In this document: one piece after another, positions 52,639-61,143 of the stretch | Layout: the number at the start of each line of letters is the position of its first letter | Numbering within the stretch: the first letter of the stretch is position 1 | Assembly (NCBI GenBank): GCA_018817385.1 | Contig: JAHIUA010000035.1 | Coordinates: forward strand, 1 to 64,000 | Length of the DNA: 64,000 bases | From: Pseudomonadota bacterium | GTDB taxonomy: Bacteria > Desulfobacterota > Desulfobulbia > Desulfobulbales > Desulfocapsaceae | Direction of reading: 5' to 3' | Made by a program: the position numbers and the translations under genes | The notes under the pieces: model-generated | The model's input: only the letters and a program-made list of their open reading frames with translations | Databases searched by the model: none | What the model was told of the DNA's origin: nothing

Positions 52639-53877
52639 TCAAATGCTGACAACGATTTCTGTCATCATGCCGCCGTACGCTTCCGTTCCATTGGCTAAAT
52701 AATTCAGGTTGGTGGTATAAAGAAAGTACCTCGTCCCCGGGGCTGCATCTGCAGGGATGTCAATGATGGCATCTACAGATTCCCCCCCGCCGAGGGTGAC
52801 TGAGTTTGTCTTGTAATACATATTCTTACCATCCGGTCCCCGTAACAGTTTCGCATCCATCCCAACCACTGTCATGGACACGCCCATAGATGCCAAGGTA
52901 AAGAAGCGCGTCACATCCAGGCTTGAAATACGCAACAATATCCTCTCTCCCGCTGCACCGGTAATCAGGGAACTCTCAGGCTGAGAAACCTTCCCCCCAT
53001 TTTCGGCAGGCGCAGAAAGCGGGTCAGGGTTGATCGTATCGGGATACCCCCTCCCATTCAGCATAGGATAATCATCAAGCATGAGAGCAAAGGGCAGTGG
53101 CTGAACACTTGCACTCGCATTATGAAATTCCGAGTCAAACGAGCCGATCTGTATCGGGTACTCCTGGTCATAACCGGTTGAACCATCACCGTCATTATAG
53201 ACAAACTTGTCGTAGGTCTTTGATTTGTAGACATACGGAGTTCCGTTTTGGACAGGTCTTACATAGAGGTTTCCAAGCATACCCATTTGCATGTGTTCGG
53301 CAGCCTCGACATGACAATGATACATATAGGTTCCCGGATCATTTACCTTATAATAATAAGTCAGACTGGAACCCATATTGATAGAAATCGAGGCATCGGG
53401 CACACCATCAAAGATTGGTGCCGCCTGAGGAAACCCGTGATAATGAACGGTATGAGGATCAAAAAGATCAGGACGTATCGCCATACCGACATTGGTCAGG
53501 GTCAGATAGAACTCGTCACCTTCATCAAGCACAATAAGAGGTGCGGGAAACGTTGCCGCCAACATACCCTCTTCCATAACCGTAACCGGATCGGCCGGGT
53601 TCACCGGATTAGTTGGAATACCTGTGAGATCCGAAAACCCAAAGATATATTGGGACAAACCATCGGCCATGGTGACGAAACCATCTCCTGCACCAAGGTG
53701 CAGGCATTTGATGTTCGGAGAGGGTTGCACTTCCCCCATCGTATCCCACTTTGCATCTCCATCGATATCACCGGGACATTGCACAGAGATCCCGGCATTC
53801 GCTGAACGCACCGTCAGCATGGACATAAAACCGCCGAGAAACACTGCTATGATTGTATACTTAAGCTTAGTTGTCAT
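52639..53877 (-). CDS. Two-domain multicopper oxidase-like protein A (type-1 site plus other half of trinuclear site)
   Basis: A 412-residue secreted protein (signal peptide ending ANAGI). The first cupredoxin domain carries PHTVHYHGFP (H-x2-H-x-H-G) and YMYHCHVEAAEHMQMGM (HCH with downstream His and Met), giving a full type-1 copper site and half of the trinuclear site. The second cupredoxin domain has no ligand motifs (FFTLASMGVSMTVVGMDAK). This complements protein B encoded immediately downstream. GAGGTG precedes the ATG. The N-terminus has a CPGDIDGD calcium-loop-like segment. Confidence 0.87.
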   Translation of the reverse strand: MTTKLKYTIIAVFLGGFMSMLTVRSANAGISVQCPGDIDGDAKWDTMGEVQPSPNIKCLHLGAGDGFVTMADGLSQYIFGFSDLTGIPTNPVNPADPVTVMEEGMLAATFPAPLIVLDEGDEFYLTLTNVGMAIRPDLFDPHTVHYHGFPQAAPIFDGVPDASISINMGSSLTYYYKVNDPGTYMYHCHVEAAEHMQMGMLGNLYVRPVQNGTPYVYKSKTYDKFVYNDGDGSTGYDQEYPIQIGSFDSEFHNASASVQPLPFALMLDDYPMLNGRGYPDTINPDPLSAPAENGGKVSQPESSLITGAAGERILLRISSLDVTRFFTLASMGVSMTVVGMDAKLLRGPDGKNMYYKTNSVTLGGGESVDAIIDIPADAAPGTRYFLYTTNLNYLANGTEAYGGMMTEIVVSI

Positions 53878-53891
53878 ATATCACCTCTCCT

Positions 53892-56800
53892 CTACTGTTC
53901 CCGCCTTCCCTTTATCCCTGGCATGCGACCCCAGAAGAAGACAAAAGCCAGGCCAGCCAGTATCAGCCCAACCAACGAATACCTGAATATAGTGCTGTTC
54001 GCTTCACCTTGTTGTCGGGTGCCAGTCAGTCCTGTTCTTGACTGATCAACCTTTGCCTCCGAAAGGACGCGTTCCGAGCCATACTCAGAGAGGGAGGTTT
54101 CGCCCTGTCCCGAATTCGTCATGGCTGGCATACTTTTTTTCTCTTCCGCAAGCGACAAGGAACTATCTGGCACCACATCCTGCCCTTCATCCTCCAGAAT
54201 CACCCCCATGACCAGAGACTCACTTTCCTCAAGCGAGAGATCCTCCTCGTCAGAGTATTCCGTGGCATTCCTGGTTATTGGCAGCAGGCCGCCCTTTTCT
54301 GTGTTTTCCTTTTCACGAAGGGTTGACTCGCTTGGCCCAGGAATAATACTCTCCAAAACCCCGGCCAGTTTTTCTCTCACCCTGACAATCAGGGTCTCAG
54401 CTTCCGACATCGAATCGATCGGCATGCTTGCCACCCCTTGCGAGACAAGAGACGGTGTTGTCAATACCGAGTCGACCTGCACGCTTTTCTTCTCTACGCT
54501 TGCAAGATCTTCCGTTGCCGACCTTGAGTCAAGCAGCGCACTCGCCACACCAGCTGAGACAAGAGCAGACGTTGCCGGTATCACCTCCACCGGCACAGGG
54601 CTTACCGCCCCAAGGCCTGCAAGCTGAAGAGGGGTCCCTATCTTGACCGCACCCAGACTTAAGACGACTGCCTGAGCTGCCTGTATCTCGTCAGCGCCGA
54701 TATCCGATGGAGCTGTAAGATCAACAAACGGACGGGTCTCTCCATCAAAATCGGAGACGAGTTCAGGGAAATCCGCCAGATATCCATCCGTACCAGTGTT
54801 CCAGGCCTGGCCCATGCCAATGTGATAATCGCTTCCCACCATCGTAATGGGGGTAAAGCGGATATTAATGGCATTGCCACCTTCATCCACAACTGTGGTT
54901 GACTCGATGAAGTTAAAATATGCCCCTAGGAATCCTGGAGGACCCTGGTTGTTTGTCATATCCGTTCCGCCCAAGGTATAGTCGAACCCAGTGGCAGGAT
55001 TGGTGAGGCTTGTCAGGATACTGTAGTCCGGGTTCATATGGAGATCTGTGTTGGAGAGCGATCCCAATACATGAATGTCCCAATACTGACCAGCTGGATT
55101 CAGAGCCAGGCCTCCGGCTCCGCTATTCAATGACGCATCATTAAAGAAAGAGCGATTCTGCCAGATGATATTATTCACCAGCAGGGGGTCGGAGTAGATC
55201 GGCTCAGAAAGTCCGAACAAGCCTTGCAGGATGCTGCTATGGATAGCGGCCACGATTCCTGCAGGTTGTGGTGTAGAGTCCGCCTGTCCGGCCTGAAATG
55301 AGAGCGCGCTCGTGGCGGTGCTGTCGTTGTGAGCAATGGTATTGTTTACAATATTTACCCTGGCAACATCCTGGAGGGAAATGCCTCCTCCCGAATTGCC
55401 GGCCACGTTATTGACAATCATGTTATTAAAAATGTTCAACCTGTACCAATTGGTGTCATCGGCAGGTGCAATCCTCACGTCCTCAGCATTTATGGCAAAG
55501 GCTCGAATGCCGCCGCCGTTTCCGGCACCACTTATATTCCCCTGAATCAGGTTACCATCAATGGTCACCGAACCTGACCCCGTTCCGCCAGCCACATCGC
55601 CGCCGATAAAGATGCCGCCGCCGTCACCGGCGATTGCCAAGAGAGCACCGAAGAAGACCTCGTTGAAAAGGATCCGATTCTTTTGAATAACATTGTCACC
55701 AAGACTCAAGCCCCGGTGCTGGATACCGCCACCGTTAAAGCGACCGAAGTTCCCAGTAATGATGTTTCCATCCACCAAATAACCTTCGCTGCCCTCATTC
55801 AATGAGATACCACCGCCACCCTGGATACCGCCGTTTTTGTGAATCTTGTTATGGCGGATAACAATAGTGTCGTTATTTGCATCAACTCCGGTGGCGGATG
55901 TGCCGATGGCGATGCCACCGGCAAAATTGCCTTGGTTGCCGGTAATATTGTTGTTGCTGATTTCCAGGCCAATGGCACCACTGACAGCGAAGATACCGCC
56001 CCCGGCTTTGGATCCGGAGATGGTGAAGCCGTCAATAGCAGCCTGCCCGGGAACAGAAAAAGGATTACCAGGGTTAAGGGTTTGCGTTGGCAACTCTGGA
56101 GGAAATTCTGTTTCTCCGATGACGAGAACACCAGGAGCTTCACCTGCCGAGAAAGGATTTCGGCCGAGGAAAGCCACATATTCCTGAGCACCCAAGGCAT
56201 CTACCCGGGTGTGCCAGGCAGCCAAACGATCAATCGGGATGGGGTTAGCGTTGATGAACGAACCTGCTCCGACACCCTGTAAGCGCACGGGCCTGTCCAT
56301 GATAACGTTTTCATTAAACTGGCCTGTGCCAACAAGGATAATATCGCCAGCGACTGCACTATCGACAGCGCCCTGAATGGATCCTCCACTGGCAACAGAA
56401 TGAACAGTTATGGCACTACAGTCCAAGATGTTCAAGGTCACGCCAAGTTCTGAATGCAGGCCATTGTCCCTGGTCACCACGATCTGTCCCGTGCTGCTGC
56501 CCGGTGGCACAGTGGCCACAATCTGCAAGCTGGTCCAGGTGACCACGTTGAGCGGATTGCCATTTAAGGTTACCGTACCAGTCCCCTGGCCAACCCCAAA
56601 ATCTACCAGCCGGGTAATGACTGGTTCCGTGCTTAATGACGGATAGAGAGGATTCCGAATCGTGATGCTTCCTCCTGGAGGGGCATCAATGGTAAGAGTT
56701 TGAGGCAGTGCTGCTGTGTCCGTACAAACGAGGGGGCCTGGTTGAGACCCGGTCGTCACCGAGTAGATCACCGGGGTACCATTGGCAGGACCAGTATCAA

Positions 56801-59800
56801 TCCGCACCTCATTGGCAGTAAAAGCCGCAACCGGCACAATGGGCGTGTCCAGATAAGAGGTAGCCCCAGGCATATAATTAAACGTCCAGGGGGTTACAGC
56901 GTAATCCGGGTCATAAAATGGGTCCGGGGTCACACCATCGGCCAGAAAAGGATCATTAATGGTCAAGGTGAGCATACTGGGAGACACCCCGGTGGGTGAT
57001 GCCACGTTGACTGTATAGGTTGAAGGAAGCATGGCGTTAAAACCACCGAACTCATCGGTGTACACTCGAGCCAGTTCGTTCCCTGCCCAATCACTGAAAG
57101 ACACGGGAAGCCAGGCTGCTGCCAGCTTTTCGCCAAAAACAGGGCTGGCCTGATTGAACTCGGCACCCAAGTCATTGTTCACAAAGCCAACGGCCCTTGC
57201 CGCCTTGGGAACTTGAGTAAAAAAGAAAAAATCAGCCGCAGCATTCTGCCCTGTACTCAGAGTAACCTGCTTCTTGTCGCAATACGGTCGAGAAGCCCCA
57301 GCAAAAGGTGCTGGAGTGACCCCGTCAAATGACATGACGGCAGGCACGGCGTGGAGATCCCCCACACAAACTGGCGGAAGAAGAAGCGTACTTGGGACAT
57401 AGGTGTCACCAAAGTCTACGTTCTTATCCTCCTCCTTAAGCAATTCATAGCCATATGGCGTAACCGCTTCGACAATATAGTTTCCGCCCGGAAGGGCAAG
57501 TACTTCAGTGCTTCCCGAATCAATTCCACCGGGAAAGTAGGAGTTAAAGGCATAACCACCATCAAAGAGGCCGGGCCGGACCTGATTCCAGGTTCCGAAA
57601 CCGTCGGCGCACTCATTAATCGGACCGAGGCCAGCCAACTCTGGCAGATCCTGGATACAGCCACTGGGCTTGTTATCATCCCAGCTGTCCGTGGTGGTGA
57701 TTTGAATAGCGTCGCCAGAATTAAAATCGCCAGGGGTCTGCCCCGGATAATTGAGATCAGAGTCTTCCAGACCAGGGAAGCCCGTATAAATCGGGTTTAC
57801 GGTGATACCATCGTCGAGAAATGCATACATGGGAGCCCACTGAAACGGGTAGTTATCCACGTCTGCCAAGGTAACAATGCCATCACTGTTGAGATCGTCA
57901 ATGCCCCCATCACTGCCGGGAAGGAGAGTTATGTTATCAACCTTATCTTCATAGAGATTCACCTGTACCCGCGGGATACCAGGTTCCCAACCCTCACCCA
58001 CAGCGTATCGCGGATCATTCTCGGCGCGGGTCACGGCATAGAAAACAATACCGGAAACACCACCATTTTCCCCAACACCATAACTGCTCTTCCCCCATTC
58101 GATCAAATTGGTCTGGCCGAGAAAAAGGTGCATGGCCTGGGTGAGAACCGGACCGGTCTCAGAACGATAATCCAAGGTACTGTACTCGTTGAAAGGATCT
58201 GCTGGATCCTGCGGCTGTGGATTCTTGTTCCCGTCTGCAGGCCAGGCCGGCCCCGGGATAAGACCGCCATCATCAACTGCCGTGGTCATGCCTGTGGCCT
58301 TGAACCGGGCATAGTCGACCTCCACTACCAGCCATTTGAAGAAAGGAAAGACCTCATCAAAAGGCACAAAGCCGTCAATATCAGTGGGAAAGGCCTGATA
58401 AATGGTACCATCCCGAAATCTAAGGTTCACATTCTGCTCCGGAATACCAGGTTCTCCGGGATCCCGAAAGCCGTCTTCATCTGCATCAAAAAACACGTAA
58501 TTTTGCAGTGTGCCGAACCAACGAAAAGTCAAAACGTCTCCAAGAACCACAGCTTCACCTGTCCCACTTGGGCCCGGTGGAATGGTAACGGTGTAGAAGC
58601 CAAAGAGGGTATCCAAATATGTGTCCCAGGTAACCAGCTGGTAGGTCCCGGGAGGAACGTTTTCAATAAGAAAAGAACCGTCTTCGTTACAGGGCGCCGC
58701 ATACTTTCCTGCTTCACCGAGCAAGGCCCCAGGCAGAATCAGCAGATCGTTGATGCCAACCCACCCCCCTGTCACAGGTACCCCGGGAAAGAACCCCTGG
58801 AGTGTAGGAGGCCTGGAAAAGTGGTTCATCCTCAGGGTTCCGCTAATGGTTCCGGTTGCCGCAGGAGGGGTCTGATTCCACTCCAGGGTATTGAACGTCT
58901 GGCCTTTAAAGTTGGAAGTGGCTGGGCTGACCTTTACAAAGCCGTAAAAGACGTGGTTGAATCCGGTGCCAAATCCCTCTACAAAAAGCTTGGGTTCGTT
59001 TGCCTTCACCCATGCATCCACCGTGGGCGTCCCCTCTATTGTCGAGGTCTGGGACCATGTCATGGCAGAGCCACTATCGTCAAACCCCGGGGGAACCAGT
59101 TTGAGGCCATATTTTCCAGGAACCAGATATTTGATCAGGGCTTCACCGACCTTCAGGTTATATGGATTGGCAGCACCACCCAGATCAAACTTTTCCTGGG
59201 TCATGGTGACGATGGCGCCCGTTCCCATTACAGCAACCGAGGGGCTGCCGTCGGTCTCAAATAGAGGCGCTCCGGTTCCATCAAAAGCATATTGCGTCCC
59301 TAAGGGGTTACCAAAGGCATCCTGAGAAACCTGACCTCCGTTATCGGACAGGATCACATGCGCACCTCCGAGACCTTGATCATGCTCATCAAAAATATTA
59401 TTGATGGGGTTGTGATCCACAAAGGCAAAAATCGAAATCTGGGCTGTAGGCAGGGGCAAGGGGTTCACCGTGACGCTAACGGTGGCTGGATTTGGCGCAA
59501 CCACCGTCGTACCACTGATTGAATAGCCTGAATCAGGAAGCACTGTAATAAAGTACCGCCTGTTTGGGTCCAACGGGTTTCCAGCGGCATCAAAGTCAAT
59601 GGTTACACTACTGACACCAACTTCCTGTCCTTCAGCCACGACTGGGGCATGGCTGTTATGAATGTCCGTACTGATACTGACACGCACCGGGATACCAGGA
59701 ATGGTGACGTTGGTGTTGTCTTCCTCCAACAACCAACGAAAACCGCCACTAATGGGAGCCCCATCAGGATCCACCACATTGACTGTAACTGCCTGGACGT

Positions 59801-59885
59801 TCACAGCAAACATGGTACTGGCGACCAGAGCAAAAAGAATGAGTGGCCAGATTCCGACTCGTTTATTATTCAGTTTCTCTTTCAT
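53892..59885 (-). CDS. Giant surface protein with SdrD B/Cna-B-like domains, beta-helix and C-terminal membrane anchor
   Basis: About 1997 residues. The ATG at 59885 has GGAGG 7 bases upstream and starts a signal peptide (residues 1-35). Residues ~40-900 contain SdrD B/Cna-B-like beta modules with calcium-loop motifs (FVDHNPINNIFDEHDQG ~153, FFDADEDGFRDPGEPGIP ~468, a dockerin-like DLNSDGIVTLADVD ~667). Residues ~1165-1730 form a right-handed parallel beta-helix with many NxI-x-N-x-A/G-GGG turns. A Ser/Glu-rich linker (~1740-1960) contains a duplicated ~24-residue block (LVSAGVASALLDSRSATEDL and LVSQGVASMPIDSMSEAETL). The end is one membrane helix (YSLVGLILAGLAFVFFW) plus basic residues. Probably an envelope-anchored scaffold for the oxidase proteins encoded just downstream. 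Confidence 0.88.
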   Translation of the reverse strand: MKEKLNNKRVGIWPLILFALVASTMFAVNVQAVTVNVVDPDGAPISGGFRWLLEEDNTNVTIPGIPVRVSISTDIHNSHAPVVAEGQEVGVSSVTIDFDAAGNPLDPNRRYFITVLPDSGYSISGTTVVAPNPATVSVTVNPLPLPTAQISIFAFVDHNPINNIFDEHDQGLGGAHVILSDNGGQVSQDAFGNPLGTQYAFDGTGAPLFETDGSPSVAVMGTGAIVTMTQEKFDLGGAANPYNLKVGEALIKYLVPGKYGLKLVPPGFDDSGSAMTWSQTSTIEGTPTVDAWVKANEPKLFVEGFGTGFNHVFYGFVKVSPATSNFKGQTFNTLEWNQTPPAATGTISGTLRMNHFSRPPTLQGFFPGVPVTGGWVGINDLLILPGALLGEAGKYAAPCNEDGSFLIENVPPGTYQLVTWDTYLDTLFGFYTVTIPPGPSGTGEAVVLGDVLTFRWFGTLQNYVFFDADEDGFRDPGEPGIPEQNVNLRFRDGTIYQAFPTDIDGFVPFDEVFPFFKWLVVEVDYARFKATGMTTAVDDGGLIPGPAWPADGNKNPQPQDPADPFNEYSTLDYRSETGPVLTQAMHLFLGQTNLIEWGKSSYGVGENGGVSGIVFYAVTRAENDPRYAVGEGWEPGIPRVQVNLYEDKVDNITLLPGSDGGIDDLNSDGIVTLADVDNYPFQWAPMYAFLDDGITVNPIYTGFPGLEDSDLNYPGQTPGDFNSGDAIQITTTDSWDDNKPSGCIQDLPELAGLGPINECADGFGTWNQVRPGLFDGGYAFNSYFPGGIDSGSTEVLALPGGNYIVEAVTPYGYELLKEEDKNVDFGDTYVPSTLLLPPVCVGDLHAVPAVMSFDGVTPAPFAGASRPYCDKKQVTLSTGQNAAADFFFFTQVPKAARAVGFVNNDLGAEFNQASPVFGEKLAAAWLPVSFSDWAGNELARVYTDEFGGFNAMLPSTYTVNVASPTGVSPSMLTLTINDPFLADGVTPDPFYDPDYAVTPWTFNYMPGATSYLDTPIVPVAAFTANEVRIDTGPANGTPVIYSVTTGSQPGPLVCTDTAALPQTLTIDAPPGGSITIRNPLYPSLSTEPVITRLVDFGVGQGTGTVTLNGNPLNVVTWTSLQIVATVPPGSSTGQIVVTRDNGLHSELGVTLNILDCSAITVHSVASGGSIQGAVDSAVAGDIILVGTGQFNENVIMDRPVRLQGVGAGSFINANPIPIDRLAAWHTRVDALGAQEYVAFLGRNPFSAGEAPGVLVIGETEFPPELPTQTLNPGNPFSVPGQAAIDGFTISGSKAGGGIFAVSGAIGLEISNNNITGNQGNFAGGIAIGTSATGVDANNDTIVIRHNKIHKNGGIQGGGGISLNEGSEGYLVDGNIITGNFGRFNGGGIQHRGLSLGDNVIQKNRILFNEVFFGALLAIAGDGGGIFIGGDVAGGTGSGSVTIDGNLIQGNISGAGNGGGIRAFAINAEDVRIAPADDTNWYRLNIFNNMIVNNVAGNSGGGISLQDVARVNIVNNTIAHNDSTATSALSFQAGQADSTPQPAGIVAAIHSSILQGLFGLSEPIYSDPLLVNNIIWQNRSFFNDASLNSGAGGLALNPAGQYWDIHVLGSLSNTDLHMNPDYSILTSLTNPATGFDYTLGGTDMTNNQGPPGFLGAYFNFIESTTVVDEGGNAINIRFTPITMVGSDYHIGMGQAWNTGTDGYLADFPELVSDFDGETRPFVDLTAPSDIGADEIQAAQAVVLSLGAVKIGTPLQLAGLGAVSPVPVEVIPATSALVSAGVASALLDSRSATEDLASVEKKSVQVDSVLTTPSLVSQGVASMPIDSMSEAETLIVRVREKLAGVLESIIPGPSESTLREKENTEKGGLLPITRNATEYSDEEDLSLEESESLVMGVILEDEGQDVVPDSSLSLAEEKKSMPAMTNSGQGETSLSEYGSERVLSEAKVDQSRTGLTGTRQQGEANSTIFRYSLVGLILAGLAFVFFWGRMPGIKGRREQ

Positions 59886-60178
59886 AGACTGTCCTCCATA
59901 TATCTTTGGATCGGAGATAACACATAGTTTCCAGCACAATGAATCGGAACAGAAAGAACTCCCTGGTGCGAAAATTCTTTACAATATCCCAAACCTCTCC
60001 GCGGCAAACAGAAAAGCGATCTGCCTCTAACTCTATCCAATGCGATCACTGCTCGTATTGGCTTGTTAATGAACAGCAGGACAAGAACCCGGGTCGTCGC
60101 AATCACAGAGACAATCAGGTATAACAACTGATTATCTCTCATAATTCGCTTTCTTTTATTACGAAGGGATTCACTCAT
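59882..60178 (-). CDS. Small putative membrane protein
   Basis: About 98 residues: a basic start (MSESLRNKRKRIMRDNQ), then one hydrophobic helix (LLYLIVSVIATTRVLVLLFI) and a basic tail ending QRYMEDSL. GGTGGAG precedes a run of three ATG codons (60184-60176); the last has the best spacing. The stop overlaps the ATG of the giant surface protein as ATGA, with the GGAGG for that gene inside its last codons. That coupling is the main support that it is real. No family is recognised. Confidence 0.5.
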   Translation of the reverse strand: MSESLRNKRKRIMRDNQLLYLIVSVIATTRVLVLLFINKPIRAVIALDRVRGRSLFCLPRRGLGYCKEFSHQGVLSVPIHCAGNYVLSPIQRYMEDSL

Positions 60179-60204
60179 CATCATGCTCCACCTATTTAAT
60201 AAGT

Positions 60205-60528
60205 TCAATGAACCTGACCAGTTTCCTTGTCACCACAACTATACGAAGAATCCTTGACCAGTATTGTCACCTCAGGCGCCTCAACCAAAATAGTCTTTAC
60301 TCCGAGCAATACAGCGTATAATTTGGAGTGCAAATACTCATCCATGTCCTGCTTCGTCCGCCATACTTCAACAAGACAAAAGGTATTCTCGTCATTGATG
60401 TCTTGATAACTGTGAGCACTCATACACCCTTTTTTACGTCTCACTTGCTCAGAAATCCCATTCAGCGTCTGCAGAATCTCTTTACGCTTTTCGGCGCGAC
60501 CTTTCATTATGACAGAAGAAGTAAACAT
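60205..60528 (-). CDS. Antibiotic-biosynthesis-monooxygenase (ABM) domain protein
   Basis: About 107 residues with a ferredoxin-like ABM fold: SSVIMKGRAEKRKEILQTLNGISEQVRRKKGCMSAHSYQDINDENTFCLVEVWRTKQDMDEYLHS. Such proteins act as small quinol monooxygenases or heme/quinone-handling enzymes. The CGD-containing tail is not diagnostic. It is the first gene after a sigma-54 promoter and heads the surface/oxidase operon, so a redox role beside the copper oxidases is possible. Confidence 0.8.
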   Translation of the reverse strand: MFTSSVIMKGRAEKRKEILQTLNGISEQVRRKKGCMSAHSYQDINDENTFCLVEVWRTKQDMDEYLHSKLYAVLLGVKTILVEAPEVTILVKDSSYSCGDKETGQVH

Positions 60529-60588
60529 TCCGGGCTGCATCCTCCATTCAGGATCTAGAAACCTCCATCATGCATTTCTTAATATCAT

Positions 60589-60604
60589 ACCAAGAATCAT
60601 GCCA
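60589..60604 (-). promoter_or_regulatory. Sigma-54 (-24/-12) promoter of the surface/copper-oxidase operon
   Basis: On minus: TGGCATG-ATTC-TTGGT. This matches the TGGCACG-N4-TTGCW consensus with the correct spacing and with the key GG and TTG intact; two positions differ. The transcript would start about 50 bases before the ABM gene. A palindrome CCACA-T-TGTGG overlaps its upstream edge (60602-60612). A sigma-54 activator is encoded directly upstream. Confidence 0.68.
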
Positions 60605-60710
60605 CATTGTGGGACACGCTGGACGACCGACTCAACTTGCTAATATAGAGTAAAGATCAAGAAAAACAGTTGGGACTGAGAGCGACAAAGACAGGTAAGG
60701 AAATGGTCAA

Positions 60711-60730
60711 ATACCACCTTTTGGTGATAT
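60711..60730 (-). promoter_or_regulatory. Possible upstream activator site for the sigma-54 regulator
   Basis: Inverted repeat ATAC-CACC-TTTT-GGTG-ATAT (one mismatch in the 8-bp arms), about 110 bases upstream of the -24/-12 promoter, a usual distance for an enhancer-binding protein. Confidence 0.45.
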
Positions 60731-61143
60731 ACAACCAAAAAAGAGATCGCATCGACTGCCCTCTCTTTTTACAGAAAAATATACTAGACTTGTGAAATGA
60801 ACACTGAAACGCACCTGCGGCCAGCTTTACTGAACCCGGCGTACTTTACGGCAACGGAATATCAATAGGGATGAGGTCGACACAGGGTGCCGTCATGCAC
60901 CTCAGGGGCTTTTGTAGATGAAGTTTGGCTGATAGTTGCAAGTCATGCGCCATGGTTACCGAAGTCTTCAAGGAAAACAGATATCATCTATGATGATACA
61001 ATAAAAGAGACTGTCAAGAACAATTTTTTGACCTTCCTTTGCGGGAGGCAAATAGACAAGACTCCAAAAAACATAACCGGAAACAACCAACCAGGTGATC
61101 CAGAAACAAGAAGGAACCGAAAACGAAAGACTCCTTTTTACTG
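60731..61143. other. Intergenic region after the sigma-54 activator gene
   Basis: No convincing gene. A hairpin GGTGC-CGTCAT-GCACC (about 60885-60900), nested in a longer TGAGGT...ACCTCA pairing and followed by GGGGCTTTT, could be a plus-strand terminator or leader structure. Confidence 0.35.

Noticed and set aside
53892-53990. PEP-CTERM or LPXTG-type sorting signal at the end of the giant protein
   Set aside because: A helix plus basic end is present but neither PEP nor LPxTG precedes it, so only a generic C-terminal membrane anchor is claimed.
57351-59264. 637-codon plus-strand ORF opposite the giant surface protein
   Set aside because: It is an antisense frame of the beta-rich repeat protein; the minus-strand reading has signal peptide, domains and ribosome binding site, the plus strand has none.
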